Both the position numbers and the translations under genes were made by a program. From CAYXFD01 sp964464175 (lineage in GTDB: Bacteria; Cloacimonadota; Cloacimonadia; Cloacimonadales; JAJBBL01), in assembly GCA_964464175.1 (NCBI GenBank), contig CAYXFD010000006.1, positions 1 to 64,000 on the forward strand: a stretch of 64,000 nt of DNA. The letters run 5' to 3'. Position 1 is the stretch's first letter; each line of letters opens with the position of its first letter. Positions 9,544 to 20,400 of this stretch are shown here, piece by piece. The notes beneath the pieces are model-generated. The model did not search any database, was not told the DNA's origin, and saw only the letters and a list, made by a program, of their open reading frames with translations.

Positions 9544-11031
9544 TTACCTCTCTTTCGGTTGCAGTACACCGACTGTTCTGTTTGCCGGAACAATAGCTTC
9601 CTGCATAACTCTCATGATATCTTCTCTGGTCACACTTTCGATCATCTCGATTTCTCTGAAGAGTTCAGTGTAGTCTCCGAAAAGTGATTCATAGTAGGCT
9701 AACTGGATGGAGAGCCCTAAACCGGATTTAAGCCGGTCAATGGATCTTTTCAAGGCTCTTCGCTTCACCCCCCCTAATTCTTCAAGGGTAACATACTCTC
9801 TCTGCATAATCTCTATCTGTCTGTCAATCTCATCAAGGCAGTCAGTGGTCTCAACTCCCTGCATTGGAACTGCGGCAATAACGAATAGATTATCATAAAC
9901 CCTTCCCGGAGCTCCGGCATAACTGATTGAATAAGCAGCTAAATTTTTCTCCTCAACAAGAGATCTGTGCAGTCTCGAAGAGCGTCCCTGTCCCAGAATA
10001 TCAGCAATAACAGAAAATACAGGTGCATCCGGATGAGTAGCTGCCGGAGCCTGGTATCCGATCATAATGTAGGGCTGGGCAAGATCCTCATAAGAAAAAT
10101 AGCGTTCTTCTCTTTGTTCGGGTTCTGAAAAGGAGACGGGAGTATTCTTCGTTCCGGACGGTATTGCTGTGAAGTATTTGTTGGCAAGCTGCAAAACATT
10201 TTGCGGCTCAACATCTCCGACCACGGCAAAGACCAGATTCCGGGCACCGTAATATCTATCGAAATACTCTCGCAAATCTGCCTCTTTCAATGATCTGATA
10301 TCTTCTTCTTCTCCAATCAGAGTCGTACGATAGGGATTATTGACAAATGCCTCTTTCATGAAACGATTGGAGAAACGATAAAGAGGTGAGCCTTCATACA
10401 TTCTTTTTTCTTCCTGAATGACATCCCTTTCCGGGTAAAGCTGACGGAAAACAGGATATGTAAAGCGATCGGCTTCCATGATCATCCAAAGCTCAAGCTT
10501 ATTGGAGGGGAGACTGACCGTGTACATTGTTAAATCATAGCTTGTGCCGGCATTGAGATTTTTGCTTCCGTTCAGATTCAATATTCTGGAGAATTCGTTA
10601 TCAACAGCATACTGATTAGCAGTTTCCACCGCCTGTTCCAGTTCCTGTTCCAGACGAAGCAGTTTATCGCTGTCCGCTTTATCTTCTTTTTCTCTTTCTT
10701 CCAGTATTTCATCGAAGATGCGATGACATTCCTCTAAGGCAGTCTTCTCCGCTTCATAATCTGTTGTTCCGATCGTTCTTGTCCCCTTAAAAGCCATATG
10801 CTCCAGGTAATGGGATATTCCGGTAATACCGGGCTCCTCTCGGACAGCACCGACGTCAACTAATGTTACACAATTAACGATAGGAACATTAGTCCGCGGC
10901 AGAACGAGAAGAGTAGCACCATTATCCAGGGTAAAACGATGAACATCCTCTTCAATATTGCTGAAACTCTGAGCTGATAACAGCAGCACTAAAGTAGATA
11001 GCAGTACTGTTAAGAGAGTCTTCTTAACCAT
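9544..11031 (-). CDS. M16-family zinc peptidase, active subunit
   Basis: A 495-residue exported metallopeptidase. A signal peptide covers about residues 1-20. The inverted zinc motif HYLEH is at 74-78, and the third ligand Glu lies in VIQEEKRM near 207. Between them sits an unusual Glu/Lys/Asp-rich helical insertion (about residues 93-145) that looks like a coiled coil. AAGGAG stands seven bases before the ATG. The inactive M16 partner follows after two bases, so the two should assemble into a periplasmic heterodimer that degrades peptides. The gene begins 31 bases after glnS and is probably read from the same transcript. Confidence 0.92.
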   Translation of the reverse strand: MVKKTLLTVLLSTLVLLLSAQSFSNIEEDVHRFTLDNGATLLVLPRTNVPIVNCVTLVDVGAVREEPGITGISHYLEHMAFKGTRTIGTTDYEAEKTALEECHRIFDEILEEREKEDKADSDKLLRLEQELEQAVETANQYAVDNEFSRILNLNGSKNLNAGTSYDLTMYTVSLPSNKLELWMIMEADRFTYPVFRQLYPERDVIQEEKRMYEGSPLYRFSNRFMKEAFVNNPYRTTLIGEEEDIRSLKEADLREYFDRYYGARNLVFAVVGDVEPQNVLQLANKYFTAIPSGTKNTPVSFSEPEQREERYFSYEDLAQPYIMIGYQAPAATHPDAPVFSVIADILGQGRSSRLHRSLVEEKNLAAYSISYAGAPGRVYDNLFVIAAVPMQGVETTDCLDEIDRQIEIMQREYVTLEELGGVKRRALKRSIDRLKSGLGLSIQLAYYESLFGDYTELFREIEMIESVTREDIMRVMQEAIVPANRTVGVLQPKER

Positions 11032-11062
11032 TTTATAACTCCTTAATCTTATTATTAAAACT

Positions 11063-12814
11063 TCATTTATCTTGATTTTCTCTTTTCAGAATTCGTGTCC
11101 AGGTGTCCTTTAGAGAAACTATCCGGTTGAAGACAGGTTTCCCCGGCTCCGAAGATTCAGGGTCAACAAAGAAGTATCCCTGCCTTTCGAACTGATACCT
11201 CGTCTCTCCGGCCGCCTCTTGTAACATTGGTTCAAGCCGGCAAATATTGAGTTGCCTGAAAGAGTCGGGATTGATCTGATCCCGGAAGTCGATGTTTTCC
11301 TCTCCTCCCGGATTTGGGACAGTGAACAGATGTTCATAGAGACGGACGGTAGCCGGAAAACTCTCTTTTACCGTAACCCAGTGCAGAGTAGCTTTGACTT
11401 TTCTGTTATCGGGGGCAGAACCTCCCTTTGTTTCAGGATCATAAGTGCAGTGAAGCTCGAGGATCTCTCCGGTTTTATCATCCTTGATTACCTGTTCACA
11501 TCTGATAAAATAGGCATAGCGAAGTCTGACTTCCTTACCGGGAGATAAGCGGTAAAACTTTTTGGGAGGGTCTTCCATAAAGTCATCCCTTTCGATATAT
11601 AATTCCCGGGAAAAGGGGATCTTTCTCTTACCGGTCTCCGGTTTTTCCGGATTGTTAATCGCATCCAGATACTCGGTTTCATCGTGGGGATAGTTGGTAA
11701 TAATCAGTTTCAAAGGGTTAAGGACTGCCATTGCCCTCGGAGCCTCTCTGTTCAGCTCTTCCCGGAGACAATGTTCAAGCAGGGCAATATCAACGACACT
11801 TTCATTTTTCGCTACTCCGATCCTTTCGGAGAATTTTCTGATTGAAGATGGAGTGTAACCTCGTCTTCTATAGCCAGCAATAGTTGGCATCCTCGGGTCA
11901 TCCCAACCGGTAACGAACTTCTCCTCCACCAGAGAAAGAAGCTTTCGCTTGCTCATTACCGTGTAATTGAGATTCAATCTGGCAAATTCAAGCTGCTGCG
12001 GATGATGCTTTACCGGCAGATTATCAAGAAACCAATCGTAGAGTTCTCTGTTGTTATCGAACTCTAGTGTACAGATGGAATGAGTAATACCTTCGATAGA
12101 GTCTGATAAACAATGAGCAAAATCATACATCGGGTAGATACTCCACCGGTCTCCTGTCCGGTAATGGTGGGCTTTTCTGATCCGGTAAATGAGAGGGTCA
12201 CGCATCTTCATGTTCGGAGATGCCATATCGATCTTTGCCCGTAAAACATAACTCCCGTCAGGAAACTCGCCTGCTTTCATTTTTCTCAGCAGTTCCAGAT
12301 TTTCTTCTACCGGTCTTTCGCGGTAAGGACTCTCTTTGCCCGCTTCTTTAACGGTGCCGCGATATTTTCTGATCTCCTCTTCACTCAAAGCGCAGACATA
12401 AGCTTTTCCCTCTTTGACCAGACATTCTGCATATTCATAGAACTTGTCGAAATAATCGGAGGCAAAAAAGAGTCTCTCCTGCCAGTCAAAACCGAGCCAA
12501 TGGATATCATTTTTGATGGAATCGACATATTCGGGACTCTCAGTTTGGGGATTCGTATCGTCAAAACGTAGATTACAGAGTCCTTTGTATTCTGCTGCGA
12601 ACCCGAAATTCAAACAGATAGATTTGGCATGACCAATATGAAGATAGCCGTTTGGTTCCGGCGGGAAACGCGTATGTACTCTCCCTTCATGTTTATTACT
12701 CTTCAGATCATCTTCAATGATATTCTTAATGAAATTCGGGGGTGTTTTATAGTCTGAAGCAGCGTCATGATCCTTTTTTGTTTCTTCTTTGTTATTAGTT
12801 ATATTCTCTTTCAT
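11063..12814 (-). CDS. glnS: Glutaminyl-tRNA synthetase
   Basis: Charges tRNA-Gln with glutamine directly. PEPNGYLHIGHAKS is the class I HIGH motif and VMSKRKL the KMSKS motif; the C-terminal third is the GlnRS beta-barrel anticodon-binding region. I place the start at 12814 (583 residues) because AGGAG precedes that ATG by six bases, whereas the in-frame ATG 13 codons upstream lacks a ribosome site. An N-terminal stretch of about 30 polar residues precedes the catalytic core. The gene follows gltX after 78 bases. Both tRNA-Gln species are also in this window (52071 and 52186), consistent with a direct charging route. Confidence 0.95.
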   Translation of the reverse strand: MKENITNNKEETKKDHDAASDYKTPPNFIKNIIEDDLKSNKHEGRVHTRFPPEPNGYLHIGHAKSICLNFGFAAEYKGLCNLRFDDTNPQTESPEYVDSIKNDIHWLGFDWQERLFFASDYFDKFYEYAECLVKEGKAYVCALSEEEIRKYRGTVKEAGKESPYRERPVEENLELLRKMKAGEFPDGSYVLRAKIDMASPNMKMRDPLIYRIRKAHHYRTGDRWSIYPMYDFAHCLSDSIEGITHSICTLEFDNNRELYDWFLDNLPVKHHPQQLEFARLNLNYTVMSKRKLLSLVEEKFVTGWDDPRMPTIAGYRRRGYTPSSIRKFSERIGVAKNESVVDIALLEHCLREELNREAPRAMAVLNPLKLIITNYPHDETEYLDAINNPEKPETGKRKIPFSRELYIERDDFMEDPPKKFYRLSPGKEVRLRYAYFIRCEQVIKDDKTGEILELHCTYDPETKGGSAPDNRKVKATLHWVTVKESFPATVRLYEHLFTVPNPGGEENIDFRDQINPDSFRQLNICRLEPMLQEAAGETRYQFERQGYFFVDPESSEPGKPVFNRIVSLKDTWTRILKRENQDK

Positions 12815-12892
12815 CTTTTCTCCTGTCGTTAGATAGAAAAACAGTACTCTCACCGGATTGTTTCATAATTAGCAGAAGCTCACAGCGAAGCT

Positions 12893-14329
12893 TCATTGTT
12901 GATTCGCTTTCTTTAATCGTTTGATAAACTCATCTTTGCCCAAGATATTGAAAAGTGCCGGGATATTCGGACCGTGTGGTTTTCCGAACAAGCAGAGTCG
13001 TAAAGGGAAATACAGATCTTTCCCTTTTATTTTGAGCTCTTCCGTAGTCTGTTTAATTAGTTGTTCAATTGTTTCTTCGGTAACTTCCGGTTGTTTCGCC
13101 AGTTCCTGGAGCCAATAGGAATACAATTTCCGGGCATTCTCACTTTTAAGAAGCTGCAGGTCTTCATTGCTGTATTCCAACTCTTCATAAAACATCTTAG
13201 TTTGCTCGATTATTTCAGGCAGGAGAGTAATTCTCTCCCGGGCAAATTCAATAACTTTTTTGAACTTTGTCTTGTCGCTGAGATCATATCCTGCCTTCAA
13301 ATAGTAATCCCTAACCCGGTCGGCAAGATCATCCAAATCCATATTTCTCAGATAATGACCATTCATCCATTTCAGTTTTTCCAGATCGAAAACAGCCCCT
13401 GATTTTGTAATCCTTTTCAAGCTGAAAACCTGTTCTAACTCCTGCAGGGAAAAGATCTCCCGATCACTGGAATCATGCCAGCCCAATAAGGCAACGAAAT
13501 TTATAAGTGCTTCCGGCAAGAAGCCCTTCTCCAAAAAATCCTCGACTGCGACATCTCCCTGCCTCTTACTTAACTTACTCTTGTCGGGATTAAGAAGCAA
13601 AGGGAGATGGGCGTATTCAGGTTTTTCCCATCCGAACGCTTCATAGAGGAAGATGTGTTTCGGGGTACTGCTTAGCCATTCTTCACCCCGGATAACATGA
13701 CTTATCTCCATTAGATGGTCATCGATCACGTTAGCCAGATGGTAAGTAGGATAACCATCCGATTTGATCAGTATCTGATCATCAACCATATCCCAGGGAA
13801 AGGCAACTTCTTCTCTGATCAGATCAAAAAATCTGATCGTACCGGTTTCCGGCAGCTTTGCTCTGATGACACAGGATTCTCCGTTTTCTAATCTCTTTTG
13901 CACTTCTGCGGGAGGCAGGCTTCGGCATCTGCCGTCGTATCTGATCATCTCTTTTTCCTCTCTCTGTTTATCCCGCATTTCGCTCAGAGTTTCCGGGGTA
14001 CAGAAACAGTAATAAGCCTTATCTTCTGCAAGCAGCTGTTGAGCACGACGGTGGTATATCTCGTTCCGCTGTGACTGGAAATAAGGACCAAAATTACCCT
14101 CTTTATCAGGTCCTTCATCATAAGTTATCCCAATTTGCTTTAATGTCCGCAGCAGACTCTCTGTTGCTCCTTCGATATAGCGGCTCCGATCAGTATCTTC
14201 TATTCTTAAAATAAAGGAACCTCCGTTTTTTTGGGCAAAAAGATAATTATATAATGCTGTTCGCAATCCACCGACGTGTAGATATCCGGTAGGACTGGGA
14301 GCAAATCTCACTCTGACGAATTTGTTCAT
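12893..14329 (-). CDS. gltX: Glutamyl-tRNA synthetase
   Basis: Attaches glutamate to tRNA-Glu. PSPTGYLHVGGLRTALYN carries the class I HIGH-type motif and KLSKRQGDV the KMSKS motif; the alpha-helical anticodon domain forms the last 150 residues. I choose the ATG at 14329 (478 residues), preceded by GGGAGG at a six-base distance, rather than an in-frame ATG 11 codons upstream that would add unconserved residues. Since a true GlnRS gene follows, this GluRS is probably discriminating and charges only tRNA-Glu, which is inference. It heads the gltX-glnS-M16-M16-M28 run. Confidence 0.95.
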   Translation of the reverse strand: MNKFVRVRFAPSPTGYLHVGGLRTALYNYLFAQKNGGSFILRIEDTDRSRYIEGATESLLRTLKQIGITYDEGPDKEGNFGPYFQSQRNEIYHRRAQQLLAEDKAYYCFCTPETLSEMRDKQREEKEMIRYDGRCRSLPPAEVQKRLENGESCVIRAKLPETGTIRFFDLIREEVAFPWDMVDDQILIKSDGYPTYHLANVIDDHLMEISHVIRGEEWLSSTPKHIFLYEAFGWEKPEYAHLPLLLNPDKSKLSKRQGDVAVEDFLEKGFLPEALINFVALLGWHDSSDREIFSLQELEQVFSLKRITKSGAVFDLEKLKWMNGHYLRNMDLDDLADRVRDYYLKAGYDLSDKTKFKKVIEFARERITLLPEIIEQTKMFYEELEYSNEDLQLLKSENARKLYSYWLQELAKQPEVTEETIEQLIKQTTEELKIKGKDLYFPLRLCLFGKPHGPNIPALFNILGKDEFIKRLKKANQQ

Positions 14330-14651
14330 TCCATACCTCCCTGTTGTTGACAATATTTTCAAGTTTTATTTTTCCTATGTAGTGTCAATGATTTAGTTAG
14401 TCCCGATTCTCTGACAGAACCTAAACCGGATTATCTCTATTCCTCTTGGAAAGGGTTACAGACGAAGGTGTTCAAATCAGGTTGCTGACTTCGTAGAGGG
14501 AGTGAGAGCGTTAATATTTCGTGCTCCGTTATCACTAATAATCTGAGATAAAAATATATTGACTTATTATCTCAGTTTTTTGTACTCTATTCGAAGTGAA
14601 TTCGAGAGATAAGTAGTATAATTTTCAAACAATGAATATAGGAGAATCATT
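14330..14651. other. Divergent intergenic region between gltX and a secreted-protein gene
   Basis: This 322-base gap separates two outward-facing genes and must hold both promoters. A TTGACA lies on the minus strand at 14386-14381 upstream of gltX but has no good -10. On the plus side there is a TTGACT at 14559 with a weak TACTCT 18 bases later, both within or next to an inverted repeat listed separately. I see no coding frame or RNA gene. Confidence 0.5.
14543..14581 (+). promoter_or_regulatory. Inverted repeat with T-run upstream of the 14652 gene
   Basis: CTGAGATAA at 14543-14551 and TTATCTCAG at 14567-14575 are exact reverse complements separated by 15 bases and followed by six T. A TTGACT that could be a -35 element sits inside the loop. 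It could be an operator dyad, a leader attenuator, or a terminator of upstream plus-strand transcription. Nothing decides between these. Confidence 0.4.
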
Positions 14652-17291
14652 ATGAAACACGCAGGTATTTTTTTAATCACGGTTATTATTCTTGTCTGGA
14701 GCTCCTTGATGCTTTCAGCTCCGTCCGATCTTGAAAAATTCCAGGCTAATTCCGGTACTTTGTCAACGCTGCAGGAGAGAACTGAGTATTTTGTTGATTT
14801 TGAAGGAGATGGCGAAACCAAAACGAGTTATACCGCCGGTACGGTTAGTTTGAGTGGAAAAGATTGGCTTTTGGACAACATATTAATAGGGACACACGAT
14901 AACGATCTGAAATTTGGTGACAGATCAGCCAGGTTCAGACATCAGACGGCATTGGCTGCTACGATGACCATGCTGGAGGATAAAGTAAATGGCCTGGGGA
15001 CGTTATCTTTTTATTATTCCCGGTCTAACTTTTCTAACGATGGGGCACCGGATGCACCGGTTATTGTGGTTGAATATAGTACTAATCAGGGTGATGACTG
15101 GGTTCAGATCGGAACTGATATCAACCTTGATGGTGTTAATGATCTGACCTTATATTCCAACACGGTCAATGTCGAAGGGAATGTGAGGATCAGATTTCGC
15201 AGTATTTCCGGTAGTGACGGGAGAAGATTCAACATTGACGACATTTTGCTAACCGATCATGGAGATGATCAAGCCGTAGCAATGCCCACTTTCGATCCCC
15301 CGGGAAGCTCTTATTTCGGTACGGTAATGGTCACGATATCGACCACTACTCCGGATGCTACAATTTACTATACTACTGATGAGAGTGAACCTACGGAAGA
15401 TTCCTTCCTCTTTGCAGATCCTATCGAGGTAGATGAATCAATGGTCATCAAAGCACGCGGATATGCAGCAGGCTTTAATCCCAGTTTAGTATCGACAGCA
15501 AATTACACGATAATAACTCCGGTTGAAGTTACTGATGTAGCTGCTCTGCGAAGCAGTCCTCAGGATGATACAGTTTACCATTTATCGAATGAGGTGATTT
15601 TGACCTTCCAGCAATCGTTTCGCAGCCAGAAGTATATCCAGGATAATACTGCCGGGATATTGATTGATGATAATTCCGGGATCATAACGACAGATTATGA
15701 GGTTTATGACGGCATAACAGGTTTGATGGGTACTTTGAGTACTTACGGTAATATGGTGCAGTTCGTTCCGGTTCAGGATCCCGGGGCTGCTTCTTCGGAA
15801 AACAATCAGGTTCTTCCCCTTACTATTACGTTAGCAGATTACATTGATAATTTCATGGATTATCAATCGAGACTGGTGAAGATCAATAATGTCAGTTTCA
15901 CGACTGCAGACGGGACTGCCCAGTTTTCTACCGGACAGGTATATCCCATCAGTGATGGAACCCTAACCATTGATTTCCGGACTACTTTCTATGATGCAGA
16001 TTATATTGGAGAGATAATTCCGATTGAAAGTATCTCTCTGCAGGGATTGCCTAATTCCCGGTCTGAAGGTGATTTTATTACTGCCCGGAGTTTAGCTGAT
16101 TTTCTTCCGGCATCAGGGGATATTGATCTGATCATCCAGCCTCAAATGGTTAACTTCGGAGAGATTGTTGTCAATGAGGTATCCGAACCGGTGAACATTA
16201 CCCTGACCAACAACGGCAGCATTAACATAACCTTAGTTGATCTCTTATTAGATGGAGATGATACCGCTGATTTCATTCTGGAAGATATCAATGACTATCC
16301 TTTGGTTCTAACTCCGCAGGAAGAGATTGATTTCAATGTCTCTTATTCTCCTACTGAAGAGGGATTAAGCAGTGCTTTCGTTGAGATCGAGGTGACCGAT
16401 AATGACAATGTAGTCTTTTATGAAGTATCTCTCAGCGGCAATGGTGTATTATTGAATCCACCCCAGAATGTCGCTGCTGAGATCATTAACTGGCACGATG
16501 TTGAGATTACCTGGGAGAGCCCTCAAACTCAAGGAAACAGACAGACGAGAGAGTTACTGGGTTATGATGTCTATAGGAATGATTTTCTGATCAGCCCCGA
16601 TACACCATTACCTCCATCAGTCACAGCATACGTGGATTTAGAGGTACCTGCCGGACTCCATGAATACTATGTCAGGGCTCTATACAGTACCACCTGTGCT
16701 GGTTCTGATACAGTGGAAGTTTCCATTACAGAATCTGTCGGTCTTGTAGGAATGAACCCCGAACCGGGGAGTTATCAAAGTGAAGTTACAGTTACTCTTT
16801 CTGTTCAAAGTGATGACTGGGACGGAGTAATCTTCTACACTTTAGACGGAACTGAACCAAACGATGAGTCTTTGGTCTATGATAATCCCATTTATATCAC
16901 GGAAACCTTAACCATTAAAGCCAGAGCTTACGAGTTTGGAGCGGTAACCGGAGAAGTTTCGAGTGGGGAATACCTCATAGTGGTTTCGACGGACGACGGA
17001 TCTTTAGCTCCTTTAACAACAATTCTCAGACAGAATTATCCTAATCCTTTCAATCCTGAGACTGTTATCAGTTTCTCTCTGAAGGAAGATGACCGGGTTA
17101 GAATCTCAGTATATAATATCAGAGGGGAGAGGATCTATACACTTCTGGATAGCAATCTGGAAGCAGGAGAGCATAGCTTGTTGTGGGAAGGAAAGGATGA
17201 TCAGGGAAGGGTAATGCCGACCGGTGTCTATTTCTACCGGATGGAGACTTCGAAGGAGAGTTTAAGCAAGAAAATGCTGCTGATAAAATAA
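14652..17291 (+). CDS. Secreted multidomain surface protein with two chitobiase-C-type repeats and a sorting domain
   Basis: An 879-residue exported protein with a signal peptide over residues 1-22. Regions in order: a lectin-like beta region (about 45-200); a first CHB_HEX_C-like repeat with the ATIYYTTDESEPT pattern (about 215-290); an OB-like segment resembling those near secreted nucleases (about 295-480); an ASH-type Ig fold starting near INPQ-like residues 490-600; an Fn3-like domain (about 605-690); a second CHB_HEX_C-like repeat with FYTLDGTEPN (about 700-775); and a FlgD-like sorting module from NYPNPFNPETVISF to the end. ATAGGAG precedes the ATG. No catalytic residues are evident. 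It is followed on the same strand by another such protein. Confidence 0.85.
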   Translation: MKHAGIFLITVIILVWSSLMLSAPSDLEKFQANSGTLSTLQERTEYFVDFEGDGETKTSYTAGTVSLSGKDWLLDNILIGTHDNDLKFGDRSARFRHQTALAATMTMLEDKVNGLGTLSFYYSRSNFSNDGAPDAPVIVVEYSTNQGDDWVQIGTDINLDGVNDLTLYSNTVNVEGNVRIRFRSISGSDGRRFNIDDILLTDHGDDQAVAMPTFDPPGSSYFGTVMVTISTTTPDATIYYTTDESEPTEDSFLFADPIEVDESMVIKARGYAAGFNPSLVSTANYTIITPVEVTDVAALRSSPQDDTVYHLSNEVILTFQQSFRSQKYIQDNTAGILIDDNSGIITTDYEVYDGITGLMGTLSTYGNMVQFVPVQDPGAASSENNQVLPLTITLADYIDNFMDYQSRLVKINNVSFTTADGTAQFSTGQVYPISDGTLTIDFRTTFYDADYIGEIIPIESISLQGLPNSRSEGDFITARSLADFLPASGDIDLIIQPQMVNFGEIVVNEVSEPVNITLTNNGSINITLVDLLLDGDDTADFILEDINDYPLVLTPQEEIDFNVSYSPTEEGLSSAFVEIEVTDNDNVVFYEVSLSGNGVLLNPPQNVAAEIINWHDVEITWESPQTQGNRQTRELLGYDVYRNDFLISPDTPLPPSVTAYVDLEVPAGLHEYYVRALYSTTCAGSDTVEVSITESVGLVGMNPEPGSYQSEVTVTLSVQSDDWDGVIFYTLDGTEPNDESLVYDNPIYITETLTIKARAYEFGAVTGEVSSGEYLIVVSTDDGSLAPLTTILRQNYPNPFNPETVISFSLKEDDRVRISVYNIRGERIYTLLDSNLEAGEHSLLWEGKDDQGRVMPTGVYFYRMETSKESLSKKMLLIK

Positions 17292-17434
17292 AAGCATACA
17301 GCTTCTTAAGAGTAAATTCCGGAGTATCTGTTAAAAGAAGCTCAGGGAAGGTATTGATAAAGTAATTGGCAAGGTTATTGCTTGCAGTTAGTTTAGCAGA
17401 ATAAACAGAGAGATAATAGATCACGGAGGTTATT

Positions 17435-20400
17435 ATGAAAGGTGTATTAATTGCCTTAATACTATGTCTGCTTACCGGATTTGTCTATGCGGAGTGGACG
17501 ATAGTGGCATCATATCCAATTACCGGTAAAGCATCAGGTTTAGCTTATGACGGTACATATCTTTACTTTGGTATTTACGGGGCTGACGGAGGAAGGATTT
17601 TTCAGTTTGACCCTGTGACCGGGCAGGAGACTTTGCTGTTCAACAATCCCAACTTATCCGACAGTTACGGATTAACTTATGACGGACAGAATCTCTGGAC
17701 TATCGATAGAGTAGCTCCGAGTTCAACACCTGCTTACGCCTTGAAACTCGATATGACGGGTAATATCATCTCCCAGTTTGATCTGCCTGATTTCTATATG
17801 TCGGGAATAGCCTATGATGACGGGGATTTTTGGGTGATGACCTATTATCCCGATCCCGGAGTAGTCTATAAAGTTACCGATACAGGAACGATCCTTCAAC
17901 AGTTTACACCACCGGAAGACCAACCTTGGGATATCTGTCTGCAGGGAGATGACCTTTGGATAGTTGATTATTGGGAATATACGATCCACAGAGTAGATCA
18001 GACCGGTACTATTTTAGAAGCTCAAATGTCGGAGATCCAAAGACCGGCAGGAATTGTCCATGACGGGCAGTATCTCTGGTATCTGGCAGGAGCACTCGGG
18101 CAGCCGAGTACACTCTATAAAGTTGATCTTGGCGGGACAGGAACTCCGGTTATTAACGTTACTTATAATGACTATGATTTTGGGAATGTACTGATAGATG
18201 ATACCGTATCAGCCGATATAACAGTATCAAACAGCGGTACGGGTGATTTAGTCATCAGCGATATCTCATTCTTTTCCGACATCTTTGCCACAGATGCTCT
18301 CTTTCCGATTACTCTGGAACCGACTCAAACAGCGGTTGTGTCCTATACTTTTACCCCCGACAACTGGGGTGAGTTTATTGACGTTATGACAATTCACTCC
18401 AATGACCCGATTACTCCTGCCAAAGAGGTTGATGTAGCAGGATACGGAGTATTTCCGGAAGCCCATATTGCTGCAGTACCTGATAATTATGACTATGGCA
18501 TGGTTAGAGCAGGTGCTGATACAGGAAGATTTTTCACGATCAGCAATCAGGGTATGACTGATCTGCAGATCAGTAACCTTAGCTTCTCGGAACAGAGCTT
18601 CTTTATCGATGACACGGTGGAATTTCCGATTACCCTAACAACACGGGAAGAGTATGAACTGAGGATCTGGTTTCATCCTGGAGGTGCCGGTCAGATCACC
18701 TCTACAGCTACATTCAGCAGTAACGATCCTTCAAATCCCCAGTATGATGTAACCCTGGTGGGAACCGGTCAGACCGCCGATCTAACCATAGGAACGCAGC
18801 TTTGGAGCTATCAGATAGAAGGAACAACTTTTACCAATATCCGGGCGATAAAACCGATTGAAGATATCTGGGGTAATGGCTTAAATGACGTTATAATCTG
18901 TGGTGAAGATAATTATGTCAGAGCTTTCAATGGAAATTCCTCTGGTCTTGGTGACGTCATCTGGGAACAGCATATCCCTTCCGGAGCTGTCTATTCGTAC
19001 CGCGGATTGACGATAGCCGGAGATTTGAACGGAGACGGTTACGATGATGTCGTTGTCGGGACAACCGGGGGAGACCGTTCGGTTAGAGCTTATTCCGGGA
19101 AAACCGGTACTCAGCTCTGGCAGTTCAATACTAATAATTACGGAAGCGGCGGCTGGGTTTATCAGGTAGATGCCCGGTTTGATTACAATAATGATGGAGT
19201 TGCAGACGTTCTTGCCGCTACCGGAGATGATGTTAACGGATTAGGTCCGAAACGAATCTTTTTGATCAACGGAGCAAACGGAACCTTGATCTGGGAGAGA
19301 TATGCTATGGGACCGGCTTTTTCTGTGATAGGAATAAACGATTTCAATGGCGATGGTATTCCTGATGTACTCGCCGGCACCTCGAATGAATCTGAGACCC
19401 AAGCTTCGGTCTTTGGTATCAATGGAGCAAACGGCAATATCTTATGGTCATTCCAGCCTGCCGGAAGCTCTGTCTGGGCTTTAGCCCAAATTGACGATCT
19501 AACTGATAATGGAATCCCTGATGTCATGGTAGGTTCTTTTATGGGCGGAGGGAATTACTATGCCCTCAATGCCACGAACGGAGAAGTAATCTGGTCAGGT
19601 TCTACCGGTGCTACGCTGGTTATGGATTTTAAGGTGTTAGGTGATGTAAACGGAAACGGTTATAATGATATTGCTGTCGGTCATACTTCAGCACATGCTG
19701 CTGTCATTGGAGGTTCTGACGGTCAGTATGTCTGGTCACAAGGGCTTGCCGACAATGCCTGGAATATTGATAATGCCGGTGATCTCACCGGGAACGGGAT
19801 CAACGATCTGGTTGTCGGCACACTCTATCAGAGTAATTATGCCTACTTTATCGACAGTACAGACGGGGAAATCCTCGCTTCCATTCCGACCGGAACACCT
19901 GTCGATGCGATCGGAACGATTGGAGATGTTACCGGTGACAATTCCCGGGAGATGATAGTCGGAGGCAGAAACGGTATCATCCGCTGTCATTCGGGCGGAC
20001 CGGTAGCTGATCAGGAACCGGGTTATATTGAAGGTAATATTGAGATTAGTGAAGGACCGGGAGATGTAACTGAAGTTGAGGTTTCCGCTAATGGAACAAC
20101 TGTGAATCCCAATGAAGACGGTGATTATTTTCTTGCTTTACCACCGGGTACTTATACGGTAACAGCTACACTTGTGGGTTATATTGCCGATCCGGTAACG
20201 AATGTAGCCGTTGTAGCTAATGAAGTGACAGCGGGAGTTGATATTCAGTTGGAGTTGTTACCTCTTACCGCACCGGCAGATCTTATCGTCGATGTCCAGA
20301 CCGGAGTGTTAAATTGGGAGATGCCAGATTCAGAGCATGATTATTATCCTCTGCACTACAATGTATATCTCGATGACAACTTCATTGATGATACGGAAGA

